From positions 124,001 to 188,000 of the forward strand of contig CAVPBI010000017.1 in NCBI GenBank assembly GCA_963701735.1: DNA of 64,000 bases. Reading direction: 5' to 3'. This stretch comes from CAWABB01 sp963701735 (GTDB lineage Bacteria > Bacteroidota > Ignavibacteria > UBA10030 > UBA6906). Numbering within the stretch: position 1 is the stretch's first letter; the number at the start of each line of letters is the position of its first letter. The notes beneath the pieces are model-generated. The model searched no databases and was not told the DNA's origin. It was given only the letters and a program-made list of their open reading frames with translations. Positions 47,822 through 56,555 of this stretch are shown piece after piece. Position numbers and translations under genes: made by a program.

Positions 47822-48775
47822 ATGACACGGTACACTCGGGCAGATCTTTCGCGCGTGCGGACCATTTCGGTCGGGACGCGTCACAGCAAGGTGCGGCCGG
47901 CGGATTTCGCCGCGCCGTTCGACGCGGATCGCGACTCGTTCTCTGCGTTCGTCCGCGGGTTGCCCAGGATCCTGAAGGGCGCGGACCTGCGCGCGCTGGT
48001 TCAGGATATCCGCGTCTCGCGCCGCAAGGGGAAGCCGGTCATCGTCATGATCGGTGCCCACGTGATCAAGGTGGGCCTGGCGCCGGTCATCATCGATCTC
48101 ATGAAGCGGAAGATGATCACGGCCGTCGCCATGAACAGCGCGGCCGCCATCCACGACGTGGAAACCGCGCTCTGGGGAAAGACGTCGGAGGACGTCGCGG
48201 CCAACCTGGCCGACGGCCGCTTCGGGATGGCCCGTGAAACCGGCGAGTTTATCAACGGCGTGTTGACGGAGGCATTCCGGTCGACGGACCTGGGCTACGG
48301 GGAGGCCCTCGGGAAAGCGCTGGCGCGCCGGCGCAAGCGTGCCTCCTCGCACAGCATCCTGCTGGCGGCCTATCGCCTCGGGATCCCGGCGACCGTGCAT
48401 GCGGCCATCGGGACCGACATCATCCACCAGCAGCCGACCATGGACGGGGCCGCCACCGGCGAGCTTTCGTTCCGCGATTTCCGGCTTCTGTGCAGGCTCT
48501 GCATGGATCTCCGGGGCGGTGGGGTGGTCCTGAATGTCGGTTCTGCTGTCATCCTCCCCGAGGTCTTCCTGAAGGCGCTCACCGTCGCCCGGAACCTCGG
48601 CGCAAAGGCGCGCGGGTTCACCACGGCGGTCTTCGATATGAACAACCACTATCGCCCCACGATGAACGTCCAGCTGCGGCCCACGCAGGACGGAGGGAAG
48701 GGATACTACTTCACCGGCCATCATGAGCTGATGATCCCGCTCCTGGCGGCCATGGTCAAAAGGCGGGGGCGTTGA
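47822..48775 (+). CDS. Conserved protein of unknown function, possibly deoxyhypusine-synthase-like
   Basis: The 317-residue soluble protein is not a family I can name with certainty. It has VIVMIGAHVIKVGLAPVIID (near 74-93), AMNSAAAIHDVETALWGKTS (near 101), ADGRFGMARETGEFIN (near 127), IGTDIIHQQPTMDGAATGEL (near 198) and VLNVGSAVILPEVFLKALTV (near 236). The order of motifs and the GTDIIH/DGAA site suggest a Rossmann-like, NAD-binding fold comparable to deoxyhypusine or homospermidine synthases, but the usual DHS lysine motif is not evident. The strongly conserved His, Asp and Gly suggest an enzyme. Start ATG 47822 lies 25 bases after DUF3108. It overlaps the CPBP gene as TGATG. Confidence 0.6.
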   Translation: MTRYTRADLSRVRTISVGTRHSKVRPADFAAPFDADRDSFSAFVRGLPRILKGADLRALVQDIRVSRRKGKPVIVMIGAHVIKVGLAPVIIDLMKRKMITAVAMNSAAAIHDVETALWGKTSEDVAANLADGRFGMARETGEFINGVLTEAFRSTDLGYGEALGKALARRRKRASSHSILLAAYRLGIPATVHAAIGTDIIHQQPTMDGAATGELSFRDFRLLCRLCMDLRGGGVVLNVGSAVILPEVFLKALTVARNLGAKARGFTTAVFDMNNHYRPTMNVQLRPTQDGGKGYYFTGHHELMIPLLAAMVKRRGR

Positions 48776-49704
48776 TGGAACAGGACCGGCTCGACAAGGC
48801 GGGAACCGGAAGCGCGCCGCAGGGGAACAGGGGCGGCAACGTCATCCAGCGCATGTCGCCCGTCGGGTTTGCCGTCTTCTCGCTGTTCGTGGTGTTCGTC
48901 CTGTATCAGGTTCTCGGGGGCGCTGCGCTCCTCCTGTTCGGCGGCCAGCCCAGGGCCGACACGGTCGGGCTGTTCCGGTGGTTCACGTTGCTCGGGCAGA
49001 TCATCGGCATCCTGCTGCCCGCGCTCGTGCTGATCAGGCTGCGGACGCCGGACGTCCCGGGGTATCTCCGCATGAAGCTGCCGTCGCCGGTTGAGATCGT
49101 CGTCACCGTGGTGGCGGTCTTTTCGCTTCAGCAGGTCCTCCAGGGGTATCTCGCGCTCCAGGAGGCGATCCCGCTTCCGGACAACGTCCGCGTGATCGTC
49201 GAGCGCATCAAGGAGCTCTTCGAGGAAACCTACCGTATTCTGGTAGGAGCAGAGTCGGTTCCGGAGTTCATCTTCGTCGTGTTGATTGTCGCGGTGGTCC
49301 CGGCGCTCGCAGAGGAGTTCCTCTTCCGGGGGATTGTCCAGCGAAGCATGGAGGAGACGCTGGGGGGACTGCGGGGAGCGATTCTCGCCGGCGTGATCTT
49401 CGGAGCGTTCCACATGAACCCCTTCAGCCTCGTTCCTCTGGTCGCTCTCGGGATCTTCTTCGGGTATCTGGTGTACCGCTCCCAGAACATCACGCTGGCG
49501 GTCGCCGCGCATTTCTTCAACAACTTCATCGCCTGTACCGCCACCTACCTGAAGATCAGGGACGATTTCGTGGTGCTTGCGCCGGACCAGACCGCGTCGC
49601 TCTCTCTCGTGGCCGTGAACACTTCGTTTTTCGGCATGGTTTTTCTGGTCAGCCTTTTGTACTTTAAACGATTGACTGAACCAGAACAGAATGACACCGT
49701 GTGA
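48775..49704 (+). CDS. CPBP-family intramembrane protease (CAAX-like)
   Basis: The 309-residue product has about eight membrane helices and the three CPBP/Abi motifs: the glutamate pair in PALAEEFLFRGIVQRSMEE (near 175-193), histidine in FGAFHMNPFSLVPL (near 206) and AAHFFNNFIA (near 244). These residues coordinate the catalytic water or metal in Rce1-like proteases. Start ATG 48775 overlaps the previous stop (TGATG). A 26-residue polar N-terminus precedes the first helix. cdsA overlaps its end (GTGA). Confidence 0.88.
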   Translation: MEQDRLDKAGTGSAPQGNRGGNVIQRMSPVGFAVFSLFVVFVLYQVLGGAALLLFGGQPRADTVGLFRWFTLLGQIIGILLPALVLIRLRTPDVPGYLRMKLPSPVEIVVTVVAVFSLQQVLQGYLALQEAIPLPDNVRVIVERIKELFEETYRILVGAESVPEFIFVVLIVAVVPALAEEFLFRGIVQRSMEETLGGLRGAILAGVIFGAFHMNPFSLVPLVALGIFFGYLVYRSQNITLAVAAHFFNNFIACTATYLKIRDDFVVLAPDQTASLSLVAVNTSFFGMVFLVSLLYFKRLTEPEQNDTV

Positions 49705-50651
49705 GTAACCTCGCGACACGCATCCTCGTTGCGCTGGTCGGCATCCCGCTCATCCTCCTGCTTGTGTTTGCGGGAGGTTTTTACTTTTACGGGTTTGTCG
49801 TCGCGGTCTCCGTCGCCGGCCTGCTGGAGTTCTTCAGGCTTGCGAAAGAGAAGGGGTACGCCCCGATCACGTGGATCGGCGTGGCGTTTGGGGTGGCGCT
49901 CACCACCGTGTTCCTGACCGACCGGCTCCGCGGGACGCTCTCGCTGTATCTGGACCGGGCAGGAGTGAGTTTCCCCTCGCCCACGCTCTCTCAGTCCCTG
50001 CTCATCGTTCTGTTGCTGTTCGTGCCCGTCATTCTACTCGTCGAGCTCTTTCGTGGAAAGCCGGGCAGCCTTGCCAATGCGGCTGTGACGGTGCTCGGCC
50101 CCGCCTACGTCTCCTTGTTCAGCGGATCGCTGCTCGGAATCCGGGAGCTCTTCGGGGTGGAGCATTTCCCGATCTTCAGGGTGTTCGGCGTCTCTGCCGC
50201 TGTTCCTCCGCCCGGGGTGTTGGCCACGCTGGACCACTGGGGGGCGGCCACGGTCATCACGATCTTCGCGGCCATCTGGGTGTGCGACTCCGCCGCATAC
50301 TTTGCCGGCCGCGCGTTCGGGCGGCACAAGCTGTTTGAGCGCGTGAGCCCGAAGAAGACCGTGGAGGGCGCAGTCGCCGGGTTCATTGGCGCAGTTGCTG
50401 CCTTCGTCGTCGCGCGGGCGTTCTTCCTCCCGTACCTCTCGCCCGGCGAAGCCGTCGTGTGCGGCTTCATCGTCGGGATCCTCGGCCAGGCCGGCGACCT
50501 GGTGGAGTCCCTCTTCAAGCGCGACGCCGGCGTGAAGGATTCCTCTCAGATGATCCCCGGGCACGGAGGCGTCCTGGACCGGTTTGACAGCCTCGTGTTT
50601 GTGTCGCCGGTTCTCTACCTCTACCTCGATTTCATCGTCTTCGCGATCTGA
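49701..50651 (+). CDS. cdsA: Phosphatidate cytidylyltransferase
   Basis: CdsA makes CDP-diacylglycerol from phosphatidate and CTP in the inner membrane. The 316-residue protein has about eight hydrophobic helices and the C-terminal CDP-DAG synthase signature KRDAGVKDSSQMIPGHGG followed by VLDRFDSLVF (near 272-299), preceded by SPKKTVEGAVAGFIGA. The start is GTG 49701, overlapping the CPBP stop. It uses the phosphatidate generated downstream of plsY and gpsA at 30 kb. Confidence 0.95.
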   Translation: MSNLATRILVALVGIPLILLLVFAGGFYFYGFVVAVSVAGLLEFFRLAKEKGYAPITWIGVAFGVALTTVFLTDRLRGTLSLYLDRAGVSFPSPTLSQSLLIVLLLFVPVILLVELFRGKPGSLANAAVTVLGPAYVSLFSGSLLGIRELFGVEHFPIFRVFGVSAAVPPPGVLATLDHWGAATVITIFAAIWVCDSAAYFAGRAFGRHKLFERVSPKKTVEGAVAGFIGAVAAFVVARAFFLPYLSPGEAVVCGFIVGILGQAGDLVESLFKRDAGVKDSSQMIPGHGGVLDRFDSLVFVSPVLYLYLDFIVFAI

Positions 50652-50658
50652 GCCTTCC

Positions 50659-51963
50659 GTGAAAACCCGCCGTCGGCACAGGGTCCATGTCATCACCATG
50701 GGCTGCGCGAAAAACGTCGTTGATTCCGAAAAGCTCATTGCGCAGCTCCGTCTGAATTCCATCGAGGTCGTCCCCACGGTGGAGGACGCCGACATCGCGA
50801 TCGTGAACACCTGCGGGTTCATCCAGGCGGCGAAAGAAGAGTCTCTGGATACCATCTTCGAGCAGGTGAAGCGGAAGGCGCGCGGGAAGCTCAAGCGCGT
50901 CTATGCGATGGGGTGCCTCACGGAGCGGTACAAGTCCGACCTTCAGCGCGAGATCCCGGAGGTGGATCGGCTCTTCGGTACCAACGAGGCCGCAGCGATA
51001 CTGCAGGAGCTCGGCGGAAGACTCCGGACCGACCTCCTGGGCGAACGTGTTCTGACCACCCCCTCACACACCGCATTCCTCAAGATCTCCGAGGGTTGCG
51101 ACAACCCGTGCTCATTCTGCGCGATTCCATTGATGCGCGGCAGCCACGCGAGCCGCCCCGTGGAGAGCATCCTGGAGGAAGCGGCCGCCCTTGCCGCGGG
51201 AGGGGTGCGAGAACTCGTGGTCATCGGGCAGGACACGACGTACTACGGCCTCGACCGCACCGGGACCCGGACGCTCGCGGCGCTCCTCGAGCGGCTGGCG
51301 GAAATTCCCGGCATCTCGTGGGTCAGGCTCATGTATGCATTCCCCGCGAAGTTTCCCCTGGACGTTCTGGATGTGATCAAGGACCATCCCCGCATCTGCA
51401 AATACATCGACATGCCGATCCAGCATTCCGCGGACGCGGTCTTGAAGTCGATGCGCCGGGGGATTTCGGGACGGGCCGTGCGCGAATTGATCGACACGAT
51501 CCGCGCGCGGGTCCCGGGCATCACGCTTCGCACGACGCTGATCGTCGGTTACCCGGACGAGGGCGTCGCGGAGTTCGAAGACCTCCTCCGGTTCGTAGGG
51601 GAAACGCGCTTCGAGCGGCTCGGCGTCTTCACGTATTCGGAAGAAGAGGGAACGACAGCGGCCCCGCTGGGCGATCCGATCGCGCCGGCTGAGAAAGCCC
51701 GGAGGCGCGACGCCGTCATGGAGCTCCAGCAGGAGATCTCGGACGAAAGGAACGCCGGGCTGATCGGCTCGACACAGACGGTGCTCATCGACCGCCACGA
51801 AGGGGGATACGCGGTTGGCCGGACGGAGGCGGATGCCCCGGAGGTTGACAACGAAGTCATCGTCCACGGCCGGCATCTTCCGGCGGTGGGGACCTTTTCG
51901 CGGATTGACATTGTTGAGGCATATGAGTATGATCTGGTCGGACACCTCCACAATGCCTCCTAA
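50659..51963 (+). CDS. rimO: Ribosomal protein S12 methylthiotransferase RimO
   Basis: RimO adds a methylthio group to an aspartate of ribosomal protein S12, using two iron-sulfur clusters. The 434-residue protein has the N-terminal cluster cysteines in TMGCAKNVVDSE, VNTCGFIQAAKEES and AMGCLTERY, and the radical SAM motif SEGCDNPCSFCAIPLMRGSH (near 141-160). A TRAM domain lies at the C-terminus from about residue 370. GTG 50659 gives the typical N-terminus, 7 bases after cdsA. It overlaps the GWxTD gene by 11 bases. Confidence 0.95.
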   Translation: MKTRRRHRVHVITMGCAKNVVDSEKLIAQLRLNSIEVVPTVEDADIAIVNTCGFIQAAKEESLDTIFEQVKRKARGKLKRVYAMGCLTERYKSDLQREIPEVDRLFGTNEAAAILQELGGRLRTDLLGERVLTTPSHTAFLKISEGCDNPCSFCAIPLMRGSHASRPVESILEEAAALAAGGVRELVVIGQDTTYYGLDRTGTRTLAALLERLAEIPGISWVRLMYAFPAKFPLDVLDVIKDHPRICKYIDMPIQHSADAVLKSMRRGISGRAVRELIDTIRARVPGITLRTTLIVGYPDEGVAEFEDLLRFVGETRFERLGVFTYSEEEGTTAAPLGDPIAPAEKARRRDAVMELQQEISDERNAGLIGSTQTVLIDRHEGGYAVGRTEADAPEVDNEVIVHGRHLPAVGTFSRIDIVEAYEYDLVGHLHNAS

Positions 51964-53272
51964 ACGTCGTCGGGTCCCCCACGCCCTCTGGATGGTGTGC
52001 GCGGCGTTGGCGCTCGCAGCTCCCGCTGCCCGCGGGCAGGTGGAAGCCAGCGCGGTTCAGAGCGATCCAAGGGATGGGCATCTCTACCTCGATGCCGTGA
52101 GCTTCGCCGACCAGGCGGGGGGGAGCCGCCTCGACGTCTTCGTCCAGGTCGGGTACGAGCTGCTCACGTTTGTCAAGAGCGACGAGGTCTACGAGGCATC
52201 CTATGAGTTGACCCTCTCGATCTACGACACCCTCGAAAACCTGATCACGGAGAAGAGCTGGGTCGAGGAGGTCAAGGGCGTCACGTTCGACCAGTCCGTT
52301 TCTTCCAACCTTTACAGCCTCACGCAGCGCGTTTTCAGCGTGATTCCCGGCCGCTACGTTGTTGCCGCATCTGTACGCGACAACGAAACGAAAACAATGC
52401 GCCGCCGTGTCCGCCGGCTCCTGGTCAGCGAGTACAAGACCCCTCCGCTCGTCCTGAGCGACATCCTGATCATCAGCAAGATTACCGAGCGGGCGGGGAA
52501 GAAGGCAATGGTGCCCAATGTCTCCGGCAATGTTGGAGGCATCCCTGAGGCCTTCTTCGCGTATCTGGAGGCCTACAACCATATGCAGGTCGACTCCCTG
52601 ATGCTCGTCACCAGCGTGATCGGGGAGAAGGGGGACAGCAAGCTCCAGGTCGATACCCTTGTCGCGATGAGGCCCGGACGGAACGAGTTTCTCATCAGGA
52701 TCCCCCATGCGTCGCTGACCCTCGGGGACTACCGTCTTTTCGTGCGCGCATTCCGCCGCGATTCCATCCCGCAGGACCCGGACGCCTACATTGCCAGCAC
52801 CGACCGGCCGTTTTTCGTGAGGTGGCAGTATTTCCCGGTGGGGGTGAAGAGCCTCGACCTGGCCATCGACCAGGTCCGGTACATCGCGAGGGACAACGAA
52901 TTCGACGTCCTGGAAGAGGCGAAGACGGAGGAAGAAAAGCAGGCGAGGCTGCTGGAGTTCTGGAAGCGCCGCGATCCGAATCCCAACACCGAGCGGAACG
53001 AACGGATGGAAGAGTACTACCGCCGGGCCGAGTATGCGAACAAACATTTCACACACCACCGCGAGGGATGGCGGACGGATATGGGGATGGTCTACATGAT
53101 GTTCGGCCCCCCGAGCGACGTCTCCCGGCATCCTTTCGAACTCGACTCCAAGCCGTACGAGATCTGGCGCTACTACGATATCAGCTACGAGTTTGTGTTT
53201 GTGGATGACACCGGATTTGGGGACTACCGGCTGATCACTCCGGTCTGGGAAGCCTGGCAGCGGGTCAAATAA
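51953..53272 (+). CDS. GWxTD domain-containing exported protein
   Basis: The 439-residue product begins with a basic signal peptide (PPKRRRVPHALWMVCAALAL then APAARG). The C-terminal quarter has the GWxTD domain: HHREGWRTDMGMVYMMFGPP (near 363-382), followed by PYEIWRYYDISYEFVFVDDT. The middle part is beta-rich. GWxTD proteins are known mainly from Ignavibacteria, Chlorobi and relatives and have no assigned biochemical role. ATG 51953 overlaps the rimO stop and puts the signal peptide directly at the start. The Omp85 gene follows 14 bases later, so an outer-membrane-linked role is plausible. Confidence 0.85.
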   Translation: MPPKRRRVPHALWMVCAALALAAPAARGQVEASAVQSDPRDGHLYLDAVSFADQAGGSRLDVFVQVGYELLTFVKSDEVYEASYELTLSIYDTLENLITEKSWVEEVKGVTFDQSVSSNLYSLTQRVFSVIPGRYVVAASVRDNETKTMRRRVRRLLVSEYKTPPLVLSDILIISKITERAGKKAMVPNVSGNVGGIPEAFFAYLEAYNHMQVDSLMLVTSVIGEKGDSKLQVDTLVAMRPGRNEFLIRIPHASLTLGDYRLFVRAFRRDSIPQDPDAYIASTDRPFFVRWQYFPVGVKSLDLAIDQVRYIARDNEFDVLEEAKTEEEKQARLLEFWKRRDPNPNTERNERMEEYYRRAEYANKHFTHHREGWRTDMGMVYMMFGPPSDVSRHPFELDSKPYEIWRYYDISYEFVFVDDTGFGDYRLITPVWEAWQRVK

Positions 53273-53286
53273 GGACCCGACGACGC

Positions 53287-55059
53287 GTGACCTCACACGG
53301 CGCGCACATATTCTCTTTCCCTCCACTGAAGACTCTCGCCGCACTCGTCTGTCTGTTCTCCTTCGCCGCCGAAGCGGCGGAATCCGCGCGATTGATGTCC
53401 GCGGCAACACCGCATTCTCATCCCGCGAGCTGCTTGAGCTGATGACTCTCCGTCAGGGCGACAGCCTGAGCACGGCCCGCGTTGCCGAAAGCCGCCGGCT
53501 CCTCGAGCAGCGGTACCGGTCCGCGGGATATCTGAACGTGCGCGTTCCCGAGCCCGTCGCCGAGTTTACGCCGGACAGTGCCCGTGTGGCGCTGGCATTT
53601 GAAATTCTGGAAGGGCGAAGGACTCTCGTCGGGCGCGTCACCATGCAAGGGATGTCGGCCATGAGCGCGGAGGGGGCCGCCTCTCGGTTCGAGACATCGA
53701 TCGGCGATCCGCTCGATCCCGCGCTCCTCGAGGCGGATCTCTCGGGGCTTCTCGAGGACTACGAGCGATCCGGCTTCCCGTTTGCCCGTGCGGCGGTGAG
53801 CCGGCTCGCCGTCACTCCCGGAGACGAGGTGGACTCGCTCGAGGTCGTGGTGAGCGTCGAGGAAGGGACGCGGGCGGTGGTCGGAGAGATACGTGTGGAG
53901 GGCGTTGCCGAGACTTCGCCCGACGTGGTTGAGCGCGAGGCGCGCGGAATGATCGGCGAGGTGTATGACCCCCGCGTGGCCGAGAGCGTGCGGAGACGGC
54001 TCAGCCGCCTGAACATCTTCTCGAGCGTGGCGGAGCCCGAGCTCTACGAGCGCGGCGCAGGGACCGGCGTGCTGTTCCGGGTGACTGAAGGGGCCAGCAA
54101 CACGTTCGACGGGATCCTCGGATATCAACCGGCGGCGTCAGGGGAGGGGGGCGTCCTGACCGGCCTGGTGTCCGTCGGCATGCGGAACCTGTTCGGCACA
54201 GGGAGGCGGTTGAGCGTCAGGTGGCAGCGGGACGAGCGTTCCTCCCAGGAGCTGGCGTTCAGATACATGGAGCCGTGGCTGTTCGGGTGGCCGCTCAACG
54301 CCGGCGTCGGGTTCTTTCAGCGCCAGCAGGACTCCGCCTACGTCCGGCGCGTGCTTGACGGCTCCGCGGAAATCGTCCTCACCGATGCGATCATCCTCGG
54401 TGTCCAGCATCGCCGACGAACAGGTTATCCCTTCGAGCACGGTCTCGACCGCAAGGGTTTCCAGGAGCTCCTCGACGACGGCGGGGCTTTCGTTCCGCTA
54501 TGATACCCGCGACGATCTCCTCAGCCCCGAAAACGGTCTCCTGCTCCTCACTGACTATGCCTACAGCAGAAAACGCCTCACCGAGCCTGCCGTTGCCACC
54601 CTGAACGAAGGCACATCGACCATCCAGCGCTTCAGAACGGACCTCGAGTTCTATACGGGGTTCATTTCCCGTCAGGTCATCGCCGCCGGATTTCACGGCC
54701 GGCAGGTGAAGGGACCGGCCGTCGAAGAGAGCGACATGATACGCTTCGGAGGCACGACGACCTTGCGCGGGTACCGGGAGTTGCAGTTCCTGGCGACCCT
54801 CGCTCTCTGGGCCAACATCGAATACCGGCTGCTCACCGGGCGCCGGTCGTTCGTGTACGGTTTCTTCGACCCGGGGTACTATTCGCGGAGCGGGAGTACG
54901 GCTCCGGACATCGAGGGGGTGGAGGAGTTCCTGTTCGGTTACGGCGTGGGCATCCGGACCGACACCCCGCTGGGCGTGATCGGGATCAGCTTCGCGCTGG
55001 GCAAGGGCGATTCATTCTCGCAGGGGAAAGTCCATGTCGGCCTCGTCAACGAATTCTGA
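53287..55059 (+). CDS. BamA/TamA-type Omp85 outer membrane protein (two frameshifts)
   Basis: From GTG 53287 a signal peptide is read (FSFPPLKTLAALVCLFSFAA). At about 53381 the frame must change: restoring one A in GAAATC gives EIRAIDVRGNTAFSSRELLE, the standard POTRA opening. POTRA domains follow to about 54080 (two or three), then an Omp85 beta-barrel. A second break near 54395-54415 moves the frame to EQVIPSSTVSTARVSRSS, GLSFRYDTRDDLLSPENG and FGGTTTLRGYRELQF, and the protein ends in Phe as barrel proteins do. The family inserts outer membrane proteins or secretes partners. It may be the main BamA or a TamA-like paralogue; the short POTRA part favours the latter. The breaks look like assembly indels. 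Confidence 0.85.
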
Positions 55060-55684
55060 CGTCCCGTCGGCCGGCTTCAGGCACGAACGGAAACTCTGGC
55101 GCTCCGGTGTATTCTATGTGGCGGGAGTCGACGAAGCGGGGCGGGGGCCGCTTGCCGGTCCGGTGGTGGCGGCTGCGGTGCTGGTGACGCCCGGGTTCGA
55201 GATCGCGGGTGTCAACGATTCCAAGGCCCTGAAGCCTGAGGAGCGCGAGCGGCTTTTCGGGCTGATCACGGCCGGCGCCCCTTCCGTCGGCGTGGGGATC
55301 GTGGACCATGAGACGATCGACAGGGTGAATATTCTGAACGCAACGTTTCTGGCGATGCAGCGAGCGATAGCGGAGTTGAAGCCGCAGCCGCAGCATGTCC
55401 TGGTCGACGGCAACCGATTCACGCCGGGCGATGAAAGCCCGCCGTACACGACGCTGATCGGCGGCGACGCGCGCTCATTCTCGATTGCCGCCGCGTCGAT
55501 CGTCGCGAAGGTCACGCGTGACCGTATCATGATGCAACTCGACGAAGTGTATCCCGCGTACGGGTTCTGCCGGCACAAAGGATACGCCACCCCGGAGCAC
55601 CGCGCCGCGATCATCAGGCACGGGCTCTGTCCGGTGCACAGAAGGAGCTTTACGATCAAAGCGCAGCTCGAGTTGAGCCTGTGA
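55034..55684 (+). CDS. rnhB: Ribonuclease HII
   Basis: RNase HII removes ribonucleotides from DNA and RNA-DNA hybrids. The 216-residue protein has the catalytic DEAGRGPLAGPVVAAAV segment (near 33-49), VNDSKALKPEERERLF (near 61), LVDGN (near 119) and VTRDRIMMQLDEVYPAYGF (near 158-176) with the later acidic residues. The N-terminal 20 residues are extra and variable. It overlaps the end of the Omp85 gene by 26 bases and the yraN start (GTGA). Confidence 0.95.
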   Translation: MSASSTNSDVPSAGFRHERKLWRSGVFYVAGVDEAGRGPLAGPVVAAAVLVTPGFEIAGVNDSKALKPEERERLFGLITAGAPSVGVGIVDHETIDRVNILNATFLAMQRAIAELKPQPQHVLVDGNRFTPGDESPPYTTLIGGDARSFSIAAASIVAKVTRDRIMMQLDEVYPAYGFCRHKGYATPEHRAAIIRHGLCPVHRRSFTIKAQLELSL

Positions 55685-56041
55685 CGGTGCTGAATCGCCG
55701 GGCGCAAGGGTCCGAGGGTGAGGATCTTGCGTGCGAGTACCTGACGCTGCAGGGGCTCCGGATCGTCGAGAGAAACTTCAGGCTGTACAGGGGTGAGATC
55801 GACATCGTTGCCCGGGACGGGGAGTACCTGGTCTTCTGCGAGGTGAAGTGCCGGGAGAGCGACGCGTGCGGGAGGCCGGAGTGTGCCTTGACCTCCGGAA
55901 AGGTGAGGCAGATCCGGAAAGTGGCCGAGGGGTACCTGGCGAAGCACGCGATTCGTAACCAGGCGTGCCGGTTTGACGTGGTCGCGATCCAGTTCAGCCG
56001 GCGCCCGCGGAACGCTGAATCACATCAGGGATGCGTTCTAG
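55681..56041 (+). CDS. YraN/UPF0102-family nuclease-fold protein (3' frameshift)
   Basis: UPF0102 proteins have an endonuclease-like fold and are common next to rnhB. The product begins NRRAQGSEGEDLACEYLTLQ, with GEIDIVARDGEYLVFCEVKC (near 39-58) holding the PD-(D/E)xK-type residues and RFDVVAIQFSRRP near the end. The open frame runs to 56076 with an unrelated tail. One base shift near 56000-56012 gives LNHIRDAF and a stop at 56039-56041, the standard family ending. GTG 55681 overlaps the rnhB stop. The indel is probably a sequence error. Confidence 0.88.
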
Positions 56042-56192
56042 GGCGGGCCAGGCAGCGAGCGTTCTTGTTGTTGTAGCGGCTGATCAACGTGCACCAGACC
56101 GCCTGATCGCGCCTGCACGCCCCGCTGGCGTCCGGAGGGGAGAATGTGGCGTGCGGGCAGTCGAAGTCGCAGAACTCCGGAAGGTCCGCCAC
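56025..56192 (-). CDS. Small cysteine-rich conserved-looking protein
   Basis: From GTG 56192 the minus strand encodes 55 residues: ADLPEFCDFDCPHATFSPPD, then ASGACRRDQAVWCTLISRYN and NKNARCLARPRTHP. Five cysteines with spacing C-x3-C-x13-C-x7-C-x12-C could bind a metal or a cluster. The composition is unlike an antisense shadow: it is balanced and has ordered Cys, Trp and Tyr. It converges with yraN and overlaps its repaired end by about 17 bases. The frame is open up to 56279, so a longer start is possible. No function can be given. Confidence 0.45.
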   Translation of the reverse strand: MADLPEFCDFDCPHATFSPPDASGACRRDQAVWCTLISRYNNKNARCLARPRTHP

Positions 56193-56555
56193 CCCGCGCT
56201 GCAGTCTCCGTACGCCTGAGGGATGGCTCTTCGACAGGGCACCTGGGTCAGAGGCCCCCGTGGGTCCTTTTCCCCTCAATCCGTGCCGCCCTGGGTGCTA
56301 TTCCTCCCCCTGGCGTAATTCCCCTCCTCGGGCTGCAATCCCCGCTGCTCGGGTCCTTCTGGCGTGCGTTGCCAGACCTCTTTTCTTCGCCTGCTTCATG
56401 ACGGCTCCGTCCGCCTCTTCGTGCGATCCCCCCGGTATGCGGTCCCACGACCAGAATCGGCGCCGTGCATCTCTCCGTTTCAAACAGTGCGTGCGTGTGC
56501 CGAACCTGCGTGCGGAACAGTCCGGCATGAGCCCCTTGCGCGGCGACCGAGGGGG
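56193..56555. other. 363-base stretch without a convincing gene
   Basis: The stretch lies between the small Cys-rich gene and the hydroxyacid dehydrogenase stop. The plus strand is pyrimidine-rich with several CCCCTC and CCTCGG runs. Open frames exist but have Arg/Pro/Ser-rich shadow composition. The minus strand could hold the promoter or an N-terminal extension (to 56279) of the small gene. No clear terminator, promoter or repeat was recognised. Confidence 0.4.
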
